Assembly: GCA_041398705.1 (NCBI GenBank)
Contig: JAWKUI010000001.1
Location: 682,001-746,000 of the forward strand
Reading direction: 5' to 3'
DNA from: NORP259 sp041398705
GTDB lineage: Bacteria; Planctomycetota; UBA1135; GCA-002686595
Length of the DNA stretch: 64,000 nt
Positions 22,501-31,137 of the stretch are shown here, piece after piece. Positions within the stretch are counted from its first letter, which is position 1. The number at the start of each line of letters is the position of its first letter. A model generated the notes under the pieces. It saw only the letters and a program-made list of their open reading frames with translations. It was not told where the DNA came from and searched no databases. A program made the position numbers and the translations under genes.

Positions 22501-22601
22501 AGACCCGAATGGGAAGCGGTCGAATCCGTCGAACGGTGCAAAAACCAAAATCCGCCGGCCATCGCCGCCGCGAGCAAGAGAATCAATAGCAGGGATCTCA
22601 T
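19506..22601 (-). CDS. Large carboxypeptidase-regulatory-like repeat protein, paralog 1
   Basis: The 1031-residue envelope protein starts MRSLLLILLLAAAMAGGFWFLHR, a signal anchor, followed by a Ser/Pro/Glu linker. The rest is a chain of CarboxypepD_reg/Ig-like beta domains, each with a pattern such as VSGTVRDEEGNPIDGARLTFD or VTGRVIDHAGNPVDRFRVDL and a GRFSL strand. It lacks any peptidase catalytic motif. A signature ARRWLRENQ lies in the middle and recurs in two neighbours. It is closely related to paralog 3 (23809-26973), sharing the N-terminal anchor and a first domain with the pattern PDGRFRVAV. It is the promoter-distal member of a minus-strand array; its function is unknown, probably surface binding or structural. 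Confidence 0.8.
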   Translation of the reverse strand: MRSLLLILLLAAAMAGGFWFLHRSTDSTASHSGLGRVDSGPSSGPSTPANGSAELAEVTVVEPTPVERRVVEVQAKPVSAQEPELREIPDKWKVIWLDGRVRFQEGTPADDHATIEAQGLTFGLDSMKRNRHVVDVAPDGRFRVAVAQGTKVVNFALEARYSFLWEDFRYELDSGEPLEIAAEFGAAQTLRVLPPTGWKGKMDDLEVIAAKGWPRFGPPHHPLPLSPAGELPLTGLSPAKGLVLFIQGPGIATFEETIEVPAPGLLPPLEVQLTLGCIVSGTVRDEEGNPIDGARLTFDQINHETRPLDSGLKWFPRSGYTFEVPVTKGSFHADTLQPAYYSVRCSKPGYLHDPEEIGPLEPGRTTTIDLQVGKGQCIEGIVFWPSGEPAAGVSVRLILSEDSAQVLNGEINSKTETDAAGHFRISGFEESEWAFGLLFEGVPPDRVMPEGLSRLKARRWLRENQIECMHPPVPLDAPPIRFVMQASGQSVTGRVIDHAGNPVDRFRVDLFPNLDPDGAVPLVGKVSERFTDADGRFSLASVADGAWYIRANAPGYDTGKLVPIQIPGPGDLQLQLLGLGSLAGVVRTHDGRPTLGMVTGERVQCLDGTEPSEGNNSFALDTDESGRFAQEQLPPGTWTVSAFGENDLQSEAIQVELLPGGEARSIVLALEGTGRIAGMIHPGWLSGPAIARIWRIGQWSIRESPIATDGSFLIEELPQGEYQLQLIATPSIENPELDPGDLRETELGFDRTITVESGHTTTVVFDSPGKEAVLVQGTVREGETAVPMAIVSLQLKESPDSPARQTVTDAMGNYSLLLSKPGDYAVTVYNEQGYHACMRKDPIRVPASSSFKLDLDVPTGVLTIEVVLSADMDLDLSSLSGNLTLIQSTGRSFQVEDQEDGTYRFVNLEPGHYTLMPGILNEWGTRTFTFQEQAVHFLGGDTQIVRVTACESGSLVATVDSPQEYMPLYAFHTETGGTVLSMEFRRSGEFHFEALPPGDIWLALDPEGPRTKATIRAGQESRVHITSPEQE

Positions 22602-22675
22602 GGGGCCGATCGTAGCCGGATCCCGAGGCACTGCCCAGGCATGCGCCGATCGAATCTGGCTCCAGCAATCGAACG

Positions 22676-22702
22676 GGGCGTCCGCCCGTCGGGCGGAGCG
22701 CC
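22676..22702 (-). other. Hairpin between array paralogs 1 and 2
   Basis: A GC-rich inverted repeat (TCCGCCC facing GGGCGGA, extended by GGCG/CGCC with one bulge) lies directly after the stop of paralog 2. There is no T tract on the minus strand, so it is more likely an mRNA end or processing structure than a strong intrinsic terminator. Confidence 0.35.
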
Positions 22703-22704
22703 GT

Positions 22705-23739
22705 TCAGAGCTCGATTCGCAGGTCGGTAAGGATCTCGCCAGGGCTCAACGTGAACTCGCGGCGATCCAGAATTCCTGTCGATCGAGTGGAGATCTCGAG
22801 GCGATATTGCCCGGGCAGCAAGTCCTTGAATTCGAATCGTCCCTGGCTGTCGCCAAACTCCAAGCGATTTTCGTTCTGCGTGCCCCCGTTCTCGGGCCCA
22901 TGGAGCATGGCCAAGGCCCCTGCCAGTGGAAGTCCGGCTTGGGTGATCTGGCCGCCGATCTTTCCGTAGGGGATGAGTGTGATTGTGAGGGCGTCGGACG
23001 AGCCAGTTACGGGTATGGGGGCCGCGTCCTGGTGTTCGTCGGCTGTCACCGAAAGCACCCAATCGCCGCCGCCGACCCGCTCGAATTCGAAGCGGCCATC
23101 CCGTTTGGTGCGCAGTTTGAGCGCTTCTTGATCCATTGGGAGCGAACCCTTAGGCATCGCAATGCGCAGGGTGACCGAAGCGTGGGCGAGGGGTTTTCCG
23201 GTCGAATCCTGCACAAGGCCGCGTACGGTGCCCTTGTCCGGATTCATGCAGATCTGGACGGGATCGCTCCCGGGGCGGATGGCCGCGGGATTGGCGACCC
23301 AGGTGTGTTCCCGGCGCCAGCGGCGGGCTTGCAAGCTGCTTTGCTCGCCGGGCTCCGGCTGCCCAGGTTCGACCGCGCGCACATGCAAGGCTACGGGGAT
23401 TTGGTTGCGGAAACCACGCAAGCGGAAACTCCCAGACGCATCGGTGGATGCGGTCGAGTCGTGGGGATTCCACGTCGATTGGCTGGGGGCCGGCACCACC
23501 CTCACTTCGGCATCGGCGGCGGGGGAGCCATCGTTCCACGTCACTCGGCCTTCGATCGACAAACCGGGGTCGACCCGAGTGGAATCTCCAGTGGCTTCGG
23601 AGTCGACCAATGGATCGTGGTTTTCCGGAGTGGACTGGGCTTTGGATTGCCACGGGGGGGCATCGGGCTCACGCCCCACCAGTGTCCACGCGGCTACGGC
23701 CGCAGAGGCGAGAAGCACAAGGAATAGCAGTCGTTTCAT
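22705..23739 (-). CDS. Carboxypeptidase-regulatory-like repeat protein, paralog 2 (short)
   Basis: The 344-residue protein begins MKRLLFLVLLASAAVAAWTLV, a signal anchor, then a short linker. About three CarboxypepD_reg-like domains follow (IEGRVTWNDGSPAADAEVRV, VRGLVQDSTGKPLAHASVTL and IGGQITQAGLPLAGALAML). It carries the shared signature ARRWRREH near residue 130. Compared with paralogs 1 and 3 it looks like the same anchor joined to a shortened repeat chain, so it may have arisen by internal deletion after duplication. No enzymatic motif is visible. It lies 69 bases beyond the end of paralog 3 in the same direction. Confidence 0.75.
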   Translation of the reverse strand: MKRLLFLVLLASAAVAAWTLVGREPDAPPWQSKAQSTPENHDPLVDSEATGDSTRVDPGLSIEGRVTWNDGSPAADAEVRVVPAPSQSTWNPHDSTASTDASGSFRLRGFRNQIPVALHVRAVEPGQPEPGEQSSLQARRWRREHTWVANPAAIRPGSDPVQICMNPDKGTVRGLVQDSTGKPLAHASVTLRIAMPKGSLPMDQEALKLRTKRDGRFEFERVGGGDWVLSVTADEHQDAAPIPVTGSSDALTITLIPYGKIGGQITQAGLPLAGALAMLHGPENGGTQNENRLEFGDSQGRFEFKDLLPGQYRLEISTRSTGILDRREFTLSPGEILTDLRIEL

Positions 23740-23808
23740 TGGGCAGGAAAAAAACTGCAATCCCAGCACCCACGGAAAACGGGCGCCGGGGCTGTCCTAC
23801 GCGGCTGG

Positions 23809-26800
23809 CTAGCGATGCGACGACGAATCGTCGGGCGTGTAGGTCAATTCGGTCGTGTTGGCCTGTTCGAGGGCGACGGGGACCCGGGTTCGGGGACCGT
23901 TTGAGCCATCGCGCTGGATTTCGATCCAGACTTCCGGGCCGGGCAGGGCATGGAAGTAGAACTCGCCGGATTCGCACCAAGTGGTGGCCACGGAGTTGTG
24001 GCTCTTGGAATCGGGGTAGGCCATGACGAGCACTTGGTTGGCTTCTTCGGGGAGGCCGGTGATGGTGCCCCGCAGGCTGCCGGTGGGTTCGAGGGTGATC
24101 GTGATCTCCCGTTGTTCACCCGTGCCCACGGTGACCTCCGTCGCCGGAACGGCGTAGGTGATGCCGCCCGGAAAGCCGCAGACCTTGGGAATCACGGTGT
24201 AGGTGCCCGCGGAAAGGTGGGAGAACCGGATTCCGTCCTGGCCCAGCGGGCCGCTCGACGTGTAGACGGCGGGGCTTTGGCAAACCGCGTTCAGGTAGAT
24301 GCTGCGGTTGAGGCTGTCCAGCGGCTTGCCGGAAGGGGCGCGCAGCTTGACGATCAGGGCGGCGGAAGGCAGTTCAAAATCCAACGTGTGGGTACGCACA
24401 TCGGGAATTTCGATCGCGCGGGCTGGTTGGCTTCCGGATTCCATCCGATCGGCCTTGAGGCGGACCTGCCAGGTGCCTCCCTTGGGGAGGATGGTGCGAT
24501 AGGTGCCGGATTCGTCGGAGCGCCCACTCGGCGGCATTCCGGAAGAATCCGTACTCGTGAACTCCACCCGCCAATTGGGCGCAGGTTTGCCGCCATCCAG
24601 CACACGGCCGGTGACGATCACCGAGGTTTCCGGCGGATCGGGGAATTGCACCGACACGGACTGCCCGGGGCCCACTTCGACTTCGGTTGCGCACATGTTG
24701 GAGTGGAAGGAGGCGGTGATTTCCTGGGAACTACCCGTACTCGCCAAGAAACTCCCGAGCTCGAACGCTTCACCGTCATGGCTGCCCCCGTAGCTCCTGT
24801 GGACCGATTCGCGCGGAACCAGCCTGACCTGATAGTGGTCCGCGGGCACGATGGGGAACTCGAAGCGGCCATCTTGCTCGACCTGGGCATCGAGCTGGAC
24901 ATGCCGGCGGTCTCCCGTTGCCGTGACGGAGAGGGGAGCGCCCAGCCACCCGGCCGGAACGCGCCCATAGAGGCGACCGGAAGGTGGCAGGCGCAGGACG
25001 ATGTCCTCGCGCGCGCTGCCGGGCGTTACGGTGAGCTCCATGGGGTCCGAAGATCCCAAGTCTCCGAAGAACGCCGTGATCGTGTAGGCGCCAGGGGAGA
25101 CCCGACTGAATTCGAAGTGCCCGTCGGAGTCCGCAGACTCGCTGTAGCTGTGATTCATGAACGCACGCGAATCGACGAGGCTCGGCTCATAGACCTGCGG
25201 ATCGGTGCGCTCGAGACGCACCCAGCCCTCTACTGGTTTGCCGTCGGACGTTTCCAGGCGACCGGCGATCGATGCGGAGCGCGGAAGCACCAGGCGGATC
25301 GGGCCGCTCCTCGGCACTTCCGTCCAGACCCAGTCCGCATCTTCGTGGCCTGAGGCGCTGGCGCGCACGCCCCACTGGCCCTCCGCCACGCCTGGTAGCT
25401 CAAACGTGCCGTCTTCGGAGTCGAAACGCTCGTGACGTTGGCCGGAGGCCGAGACTTCGTTCGTATTGCCCACGCGTGGCATGATGGACACGCGGAAGCG
25501 GGGAATGGGCTCGCCAGCGTCATTGACCACCAGGCCGGCCAACAGGCCCGCGTCGCCGCCCAGCACCATTGTGATCGGCGGCGTGCCCGGTGCGACCGGG
25601 TCGTGGCGCGTCTCCAACGTGTTTTCCCGCTCCCACCGCCGCCGCTTGAGTTTGCTGAGGCCTTCTGCGGGTTTGCGATCGGGCGGAATCCCCGTGGCCA
25701 AGAGTCCATACCGCGTGGCGGCGTTCTCGAAACCGGAGAGCTGGAAGCGACCGTTTTCGTCGGTCTCCGTGCTCATCTCGGGGCGAGTGCTCGACTCCAT
25801 GGCCGATTCCAGGTCGACGATCAGCCGAACCGTCACGTTCGCTGCAGGTGTGCCATCCTGCCATTGCACCACGCCCTCGATGGCGTGCCCCTTGCGCGCG
25901 ATGAGCTTGACCTCCCGTTCGTCCCCTTGGCGAACGCCGTCGACGTCCACCGGGTCGCTGAGGTACCCGGGTTCCGAGAACAGCACCACGTAGTCCCCAG
26001 GTCCGACGTTGGGGTTCACGAAGGCGCCCTTCTCGACCTTAGATCCGTCCGCGCGGGGTCCGATGTAGTGAACCTGGTAGGGGCCGCGCTCATCGATGAA
26101 GACCTGGCCCGTGGAGATCGGCTCTCCATTCTCGTCCACAACGGTGCCACGGATCGTGGCGGTCAGGTCCATGTGCACTTCTTCGAAGGCTCGCTTGCCA
26201 GGTTCCAGATTGTCGAAGCGATGGATGTGATCCGCCAATCCTTCGACGTGGAGCAACGTGCTGAGACCGGATTCCGCGTCGACCGCCGGCCACTCGAAAC
26301 TGCCGTCGGCTTCGATTTTGCCCAATGCCGCGTAGGCATAGTTTCTGCGCAGGTACGCTCTGGTGTGGCTCTTAGTCAAATCTCCCTGCCAGCCCACCGG
26401 CGGAACGATCCGGCCGGCCGCGATGGCCCCAAGAGTCGGTTTGAGCACGAGCGGTTCGGTGTCGTCGGTCTTCCACACCGTCGGCTTGCGCAGGAAGTTG
26501 TACCGCGCGTACAGTTGGATCTGCGCCACCGTGGTGTCCTTGGAGACAGCCACGCGGAACGAGCCGTCGGGAGAAACCTTGGCCACGAAGGTATCGCGAA
26601 CGAGCGGGTCCAATTCGAAGGCGCGGCCGCGCACTTCCACCCGCGCCTCTTCATCGAGCGGCGTGTTGTCGGCAAACGCGACGTGGCCCGTGATCCAGGT
26701 GGCTTTCCATTGCGCGGGAACCTTTTCGAGTTCCTTGCTGACCGGCTCACTCGGGGCGACCACCGGCTTCTCGCGCACCACAGGAGCGACGGCGTCGGCC

Positions 26801-26973
26801 TGGGGGGCCAGCAGCTCCGAATCGGCACGGACAGGTTCGTCTTCGGGTGTCCGGGGCTGTTCCGTGCGAGCCAAACCGCCCTGCTCGGCTGTTTTCGGGG
26901 TTTGCCGGTGGCTCCACATGAACCAGCCGGCCATCGCGAATGCAACGAGGAGGATTGCCAATAGTGAGCGCAT
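23809..26973 (-). CDS. Large carboxypeptidase-regulatory-like repeat protein, paralog 3
   Basis: The 1054-residue protein starts at ATG 26973 with MRSLLAILLVAFAMAGWFMWSHR, then an acidic linker. Repeated CarboxypepD_reg/Ig-like domains follow, with strands such as IRGTVVDENGEPISTGQVFI, IEGVVQWQDGTPAANVTVRL and LAGLVVNDAGEPIPRFRVSI. The signature RRRWEREN lies mid-protein. The similarity to paralog 1 extends over the anchor, the first domain and the domain after the signature, showing descent from a recent duplication. An open frame continues 78 codons upstream of the chosen start, but that extension is the tail of the broken neighbour gene, not part of this protein. Function unknown; extracytoplasmic. 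Confidence 0.8.
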   Translation of the reverse strand: MRSLLAILLVAFAMAGWFMWSHRQTPKTAEQGGLARTEQPRTPEDEPVRADSELLAPQADAVAPVVREKPVVAPSEPVSKELEKVPAQWKATWITGHVAFADNTPLDEEARVEVRGRAFELDPLVRDTFVAKVSPDGSFRVAVSKDTTVAQIQLYARYNFLRKPTVWKTDDTEPLVLKPTLGAIAAGRIVPPVGWQGDLTKSHTRAYLRRNYAYAALGKIEADGSFEWPAVDAESGLSTLLHVEGLADHIHRFDNLEPGKRAFEEVHMDLTATIRGTVVDENGEPISTGQVFIDERGPYQVHYIGPRADGSKVEKGAFVNPNVGPGDYVVLFSEPGYLSDPVDVDGVRQGDEREVKLIARKGHAIEGVVQWQDGTPAANVTVRLIVDLESAMESSTRPEMSTETDENGRFQLSGFENAATRYGLLATGIPPDRKPAEGLSKLKRRRWERENTLETRHDPVAPGTPPITMVLGGDAGLLAGLVVNDAGEPIPRFRVSIMPRVGNTNEVSASGQRHERFDSEDGTFELPGVAEGQWGVRASASGHEDADWVWTEVPRSGPIRLVLPRSASIAGRLETSDGKPVEGWVRLERTDPQVYEPSLVDSRAFMNHSYSESADSDGHFEFSRVSPGAYTITAFFGDLGSSDPMELTVTPGSAREDIVLRLPPSGRLYGRVPAGWLGAPLSVTATGDRRHVQLDAQVEQDGRFEFPIVPADHYQVRLVPRESVHRSYGGSHDGEAFELGSFLASTGSSQEITASFHSNMCATEVEVGPGQSVSVQFPDPPETSVIVTGRVLDGGKPAPNWRVEFTSTDSSGMPPSGRSDESGTYRTILPKGGTWQVRLKADRMESGSQPARAIEIPDVRTHTLDFELPSAALIVKLRAPSGKPLDSLNRSIYLNAVCQSPAVYTSSGPLGQDGIRFSHLSAGTYTVIPKVCGFPGGITYAVPATEVTVGTGEQREITITLEPTGSLRGTITGLPEEANQVLVMAYPDSKSHNSVATTWCESGEFYFHALPGPEVWIEIQRDGSNGPRTRVPVALEQANTTELTYTPDDSSSHR

Positions 26974-27043
26974 GCCCCGATTGTAGGTGGCGTGCTCACG
27001 GCCCGCCAGTTCAGCGCCCGGTGGGGCTGCCTGCGCAACTTTC

Positions 27044-27429
27044 TCAGCGCGGAGTGGCCTGCACTTCCGGCTCCGGCAGCCAGATGTCGATTCCGGTGAG
27101 GTTCTGGCCCGATTCGAGGAACAAGGTCTGGGAGACCGCAGGGTATTCTGCAGCCAGCCTACTTCGACGGTCCAGGCACCGGGCTCCAAGCCCGTTGCTT
27201 CATACACGGTTCCTCCGCAGAGGGCATCATTCGACGGCGGGAGGATCGCCCATAGTTCTCTTGCGGCTCTTCAGGACGATGCACGGTGACGTATACCGGG
27301 CCCCGGCTTCCGTCCGGCTTGTGGACGTTCACTCTTGCAGGGAGGCGAACTGCTCCAGCTCGACAATCAACGGTTCCGATCTCGGAAGGGTGACCGGGAT
27401 GGATCGGGAGGAAACGCAACCAGGCGAGG
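27044..27429 (-). pseudogene. Frameshifted 3' end of CarboxypepD_reg paralog 4
   Basis: After the stop at 27430 the family-like sequence continues in other frames. Frame 2 reads PGTWSVEVTSPG and VELEQFASL, then frame 3 reads RVNVHKPDGSRGPVYVTV. The next frame reads TVYEATGLEPGAWTVEVG, and the last reads YPAVSQTLFLESGQNLTGI and ends with TGA at 27044. Each change of frame is the same type and is repaired by adding one G beside an existing G on the coding strand. The result is a continuous 128-residue tail resembling the other paralogs. Either the gene is decaying or the assembly has local deletion errors. Confidence 0.75.
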
Positions 27430-29151
27430 TCACTTCCACGGACCAGGTTCCGGGAACAGTCCTTGCAGAAGCACAGATTCGCGCTTTTGTCTCGCGGTTT
27501 CGGATTGACTCACCTGGGATGCACCGGAAAAGTCGGGTAGCAACATTCTCGCTGTCACGCTGAAACGCTCGGGGGTTTGGTGGTTCGAATGCACAGCTTG
27601 CACCTCCAGGAAGCACGGGGCCGGATCGATGGTCAGCTCCAATGGTTCACCGCCCGCCAAAGCGAAGCCATGCGATGTCCGGAGAAGCTTGGGTCGGCTC
27701 TCCCCATCAGGCGGCAAGTAACGGGCAGGAATGTCCTTACCCAGTACTGTCGAAAGCACCAAGATCTCCGGGTGGTTCGTGGATATATCAAGGACTTCAA
27801 ACCTACCTTCACTGTTGGTGCGCGCCCTAGAGGAGCGTCCGAAGCTGTTGTAGAGCACCTGTACACGGGCATTGGCAGCGGGTTCGCCCGAAGGCCAGCG
27901 AAGCCGGCCACTCAACGATGGGCTGGGGTTTGGCGTTATGGTGATCGTGCGGACTTCCCCTGGGGCCACTGGGGAGATCGCGATGGTTTCACGCGAGTAG
28001 CCCTTGGCACGGACTTGCAGTTCAAGCGCATTGGGCGGCAATCCGTGCAGGGTGAACCGATTGTTGCGCACGGTAGTGCCGATCGTCCGACTCACATAGG
28101 GTTCTGCCGCTCCCCCGAAAACTTGCGCGTCATTGGAACCTTCCTTGAGTGTGACGGATACGAGCGCGTTGTCAAAGGGCCGGCCATTCGACTCGATCAA
28201 GGTTCCCTCGAGGGTGCCTCCGAGTTCCGGAGTGATGGTGATTTTCCGCCGCTCCCCAGGCAACGCGTTGAAGATCTTCGCCTCGCAGGTTTGAATTCCC
28301 CTGCCGGTGAGGGTCACGGTGGCATCCCCGATATCTTGGCCGGATGTAGTGAGCTCGGCGATGTGAGTTTCAACCTCGGGCCCGTCATCGGGTTCGAAGT
28401 AGAAGCCCTCGTCGGGCTTCCGGGCAGGCAATGCGCGGAATTCCGCGTACCCGCTCGCGTCGACTTCCACCGTCTGCTTTTCGCGGTCTTCCAGTTCGCT
28501 CTCGACGCTGGCCATCAGATCTTGCAGCTTCCATTGCCAATCCGCTGGCGCGATGCATTGCACTTCCAGCAGGAAGCCGAGTTTGGGCTCAAGGACGAGT
28601 GGCTCCGGCTCTTTGCGCTTCCACCGCTTTGGCTCGGACAGGTAGCAATAGCGGCCGAGTACGGAAATCCGCAGCGATAGGGTCAAGCGCGAAATGGGCA
28701 ATCGGAAGCGCCCATCCGGCAATACCCTCGCACGTACGAATCTCCGCTTGAGTTCGTCTTCATCGAACATGGGCACCTTGGCCTGCACCCAAAGCTCTTC
28801 GTCGAGCGGCATGCCCTCGGGGAACCGGACCTCGCCATCCACCCAGGTCACATCCCATTCGTCCGGAATCTCCACCAGGTAACTCGGTGCCGGTTTAGAC
28901 CGAACGTTCGAATCCCTCGCCACCTCGACGGGCCGAACGGGGGCAACTTGCCTGGAAGCATCGACCGGTCCCTGCAACGTCACCGAACCCGGCCCTTCCG
29001 CTGTGCCTTGGGCCACACTCTGCTCAGGAGTCAGCCCCATCCGCTCGGAATCCGAGCCAAAGCGCGCGCCCCTCCAACCCAGCAGGCCCGTCACGAACAA
29101 GGCCCCGATCAACAGGATCGTGCGCAGGGTCTGGCGTCGGGGCAGCGTCAT
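27430..29151 (-). CDS. Carboxypeptidase-regulatory-like repeat protein, paralog 4 (3' frameshifted)
   Basis: The open part encodes 573 residues from ATG 29151. It starts with a basic region (MTLPRRQTLR) and a membrane anchor, ILLIGALFVTGLLGW. A first domain matches paralogs 1 and 3 (PDEWDVTWVDGEVRFPEGMP), followed by repeats such as LEGTLIESNGRPFDNALVSV and LSGRLRWPSGEPAANARVQV. It ends abruptly with FPEPGPWK, where relatives have PGTW. The reading continues in shifted frames to 27044, so the intact protein would have about 700 residues. Treat the present stop as premature. Function unknown, extracytoplasmic. Confidence 0.75.
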   Translation of the reverse strand: MTLPRRQTLRTILLIGALFVTGLLGWRGARFGSDSERMGLTPEQSVAQGTAEGPGSVTLQGPVDASRQVAPVRPVEVARDSNVRSKPAPSYLVEIPDEWDVTWVDGEVRFPEGMPLDEELWVQAKVPMFDEDELKRRFVRARVLPDGRFRLPISRLTLSLRISVLGRYCYLSEPKRWKRKEPEPLVLEPKLGFLLEVQCIAPADWQWKLQDLMASVESELEDREKQTVEVDASGYAEFRALPARKPDEGFYFEPDDGPEVETHIAELTTSGQDIGDATVTLTGRGIQTCEAKIFNALPGERRKITITPELGGTLEGTLIESNGRPFDNALVSVTLKEGSNDAQVFGGAAEPYVSRTIGTTVRNNRFTLHGLPPNALELQVRAKGYSRETIAISPVAPGEVRTITITPNPSPSLSGRLRWPSGEPAANARVQVLYNSFGRSSRARTNSEGRFEVLDISTNHPEILVLSTVLGKDIPARYLPPDGESRPKLLRTSHGFALAGGEPLELTIDPAPCFLEVQAVHSNHQTPERFSVTARMLLPDFSGASQVSQSETARQKRESVLLQGLFPEPGPWK

Positions 29152-29340
29152 GGCAAGGCGAAAGGGGATGATGAAACGAAAGTGAATGGACCTAGGCCAG
29201 GGAGCCAAGCCGTTCGCAACATCGAAGGAGTACGCCGGTCAGCGATAACGGCCAGCCGGCCGGGCCGTTCAGAGAATACTTGAGTTCTCCGCGAGGGCGT
29301 TCCCTCCAGCCCAAACGGTCTGACCTGCCCTGTCTGAAGG

Positions 29341-31137
29341 CTATTCCACCCGGATGCTCCGGTGGCTTCCAGACGCCAACTCCAAATGCAGGGCGAAACG
29401 TTCTCCCGCTTCGTTGCGAAGCACGAGATCCAGCGGGCCCGGGACCAGGGCTGCGAAATCGAGTTCCTCGGCAAACTCCGGGGTCCAACCCTCGGGGAGC
29501 TGCAGTTGCAGTTGGGCGAAGGGGATCGGGGCGGCGGTCAGGTCGATCGGGCGGTGGGGTTTGCCGGTTTGTACGAGGGGGAACTGCAACGGATACCAGC
29601 GCGCGAGGTGACCGGGGGCCGAGGCGCGGCCCCAAGCGAGGGAGCCACCGGGGCCGAGCAGCACGGACGTGGTGCCCGAGTCGGGGGGCAGCAAGGTGGT
29701 TTCGCCGGCGCAGGACACTTGGAAGTCGGTGGAGGTGCCGGGGATGTCGACGAGGATGGACGTGGTTTCTGCCGAGGGGGCTTTGAGGGAGATGGGCGGC
29801 AGTGCGGTCAGGGGGGTGGCCGGGAAGTCGGGGCTGGTCCAGCGCAGGATTGCGTCTTCGGTGCGCCGCATTACGGCGACCGGTCCCGCGGCGACGGAGA
29901 TCGGCCCTGCTTCCGCGTCTACGGAGCGGCTTGATCCGCCGGCTTCTACCCGGGTTTCCAGGGCCTTTGATTCCATGGCTGGCAACTCGAGGACGGGGTT
30001 TTCGACCAGTGGATAGCCGAAGCTGTGCATAACGTCCTCGCCTGGTACTGTCTCCAGCTCCATGGAGCGGGGGGCGAAAACATCAAATGGGCCGCCAGTG
30101 ACGAGAATGGCCTTTCCCGTCGGGAAGGGTTTCCATTCGCCCTCCCAGTGCCAGCCTGCTTCGTGATGCAACCGGCCAGACCAAGGCACCCCGGTGCCCT
30201 CAATGGCAATCGGGGATTTGCTTTCGACTTCGTTAAAGTCTTCGCCGTTCCTCCGCACCGGCGTCACCCGCCCCGGAATCGGCGCTACCAGGTCAATCCA
30301 AACCGTGCCCGCCGGCGTCATCTCCTCGATGTTGAACTCATCGCCCCCATACGGACTGGTCACCACGAATTCGCCCTGCTCGTCGGTCCGCAGCACATGG
30401 TGCCCATCCCCCTCCTGCACCAGGAGCGGAATGCCCGGCCGGGGGATTCCATCGTCGTCGAGCAGGCGGAAGGCACACGGCGCTTGGCGCTGAAGCACCA
30501 CCGGCAGCGGGCGGCCTTGATCCAGCAGGGGATCGATTTCTGCGTACTTGACGGCACGGAAGCCCGCGGCCTGGAACCGCAATTCGGGCAGCGATTCCTG
30601 CCAATGCCAGCTTTCCAGCGTGGCAATGCCCGAGGCGTCCGAGCGCACGTCGATGGCGGTGATGTCGTGGGCGCAGGTGTACGTGCTGGTGACGCGAACG
30701 CCTTCAATCGGCCGGCCTTGCATGTCCTCGAACGCGAGGCGCAGCGGGGTCGCGGGGGCGGGGAACAACGCGATCGGGCCGGAGGGCGCCGCTTCGGTCC
30801 ACGTGACATAGCCCGGGGCGGCAATGCGCAGCTTGTCGGCGCGACGCTCGCCTTCCTGCGCCAAAACGACGAAGCGGCCATCGCGACCGGTCGTGCTGGC
30901 TGCAAATCGGTGGTGGCCCGCATAGTGGAAGTCGATCTCTTCCGACCAGGTTTCCACCTGCGCGCCCGCGATGGGCAATCCCGTGATCGCGTCATGCACG
31001 CGGCCGGTCCAATAGAGGCCTTCTTCGATCGCGGCGGTCGGAGCCAACACTTGCAAGGACTCGTTTTCCTGCAGTCCGGATGCGGAAAGGGCCTGGGCAG
31101 GGGGGCACGCGAGGGCGAACAAAAGCGATAGGAGCAT
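29341..31137 (-). CDS. Secreted carboxypeptidase-regulatory-like protein, paralog 5
   Basis: The 598-residue protein has a cleavable-looking signal (MLLSLLFALACPPAQALSA). CarboxypepD_reg-like domains follow, for example WTGRVHDAITGLPIAGAQVE and AFEDMQGRPIEGVRVTSTY, and later CAFRLLDDDGIPRPGIPLL. It is more divergent than paralogs 1-4: there is no signal anchor linker and the RRWxRE signature is absent. A GTG two codons upstream is an alternative start. It is the first gene of the minus-strand array, separated from paralog 4 by 189 bases, so an independent promoter for the later members is possible. No catalytic motif is seen. Confidence 0.75.
   Translation of the reverse strand: MLLSLLFALACPPAQALSASGLQENESLQVLAPTAAIEEGLYWTGRVHDAITGLPIAGAQVETWSEEIDFHYAGHHRFAASTTGRDGRFVVLAQEGERRADKLRIAAPGYVTWTEAAPSGPIALFPAPATPLRLAFEDMQGRPIEGVRVTSTYTCAHDITAIDVRSDASGIATLESWHWQESLPELRFQAAGFRAVKYAEIDPLLDQGRPLPVVLQRQAPCAFRLLDDDGIPRPGIPLLVQEGDGHHVLRTDEQGEFVVTSPYGGDEFNIEEMTPAGTVWIDLVAPIPGRVTPVRRNGEDFNEVESKSPIAIEGTGVPWSGRLHHEAGWHWEGEWKPFPTGKAILVTGGPFDVFAPRSMELETVPGEDVMHSFGYPLVENPVLELPAMESKALETRVEAGGSSRSVDAEAGPISVAAGPVAVMRRTEDAILRWTSPDFPATPLTALPPISLKAPSAETTSILVDIPGTSTDFQVSCAGETTLLPPDSGTTSVLLGPGGSLAWGRASAPGHLARWYPLQFPLVQTGKPHRPIDLTAAPIPFAQLQLQLPEGWTPEFAEELDFAALVPGPLDLVLRNEAGERFALHLELASGSHRSIRVE

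Noticed and set aside
26974..27207. N-terminal extension of paralog 3 by 78 residues
   Set aside because: The extension contains TVYEATGLEPGAWTVEVG, which belongs to the tail of the frameshifted upstream gene. The signal anchor begins at the chosen ATG.
27560..27610. GGTTCGAAT stretch resembling a tRNA T-loop
   Set aside because: It lies inside the coding frame of paralog 4, and no acceptor, D or anticodon stem can be formed around it.
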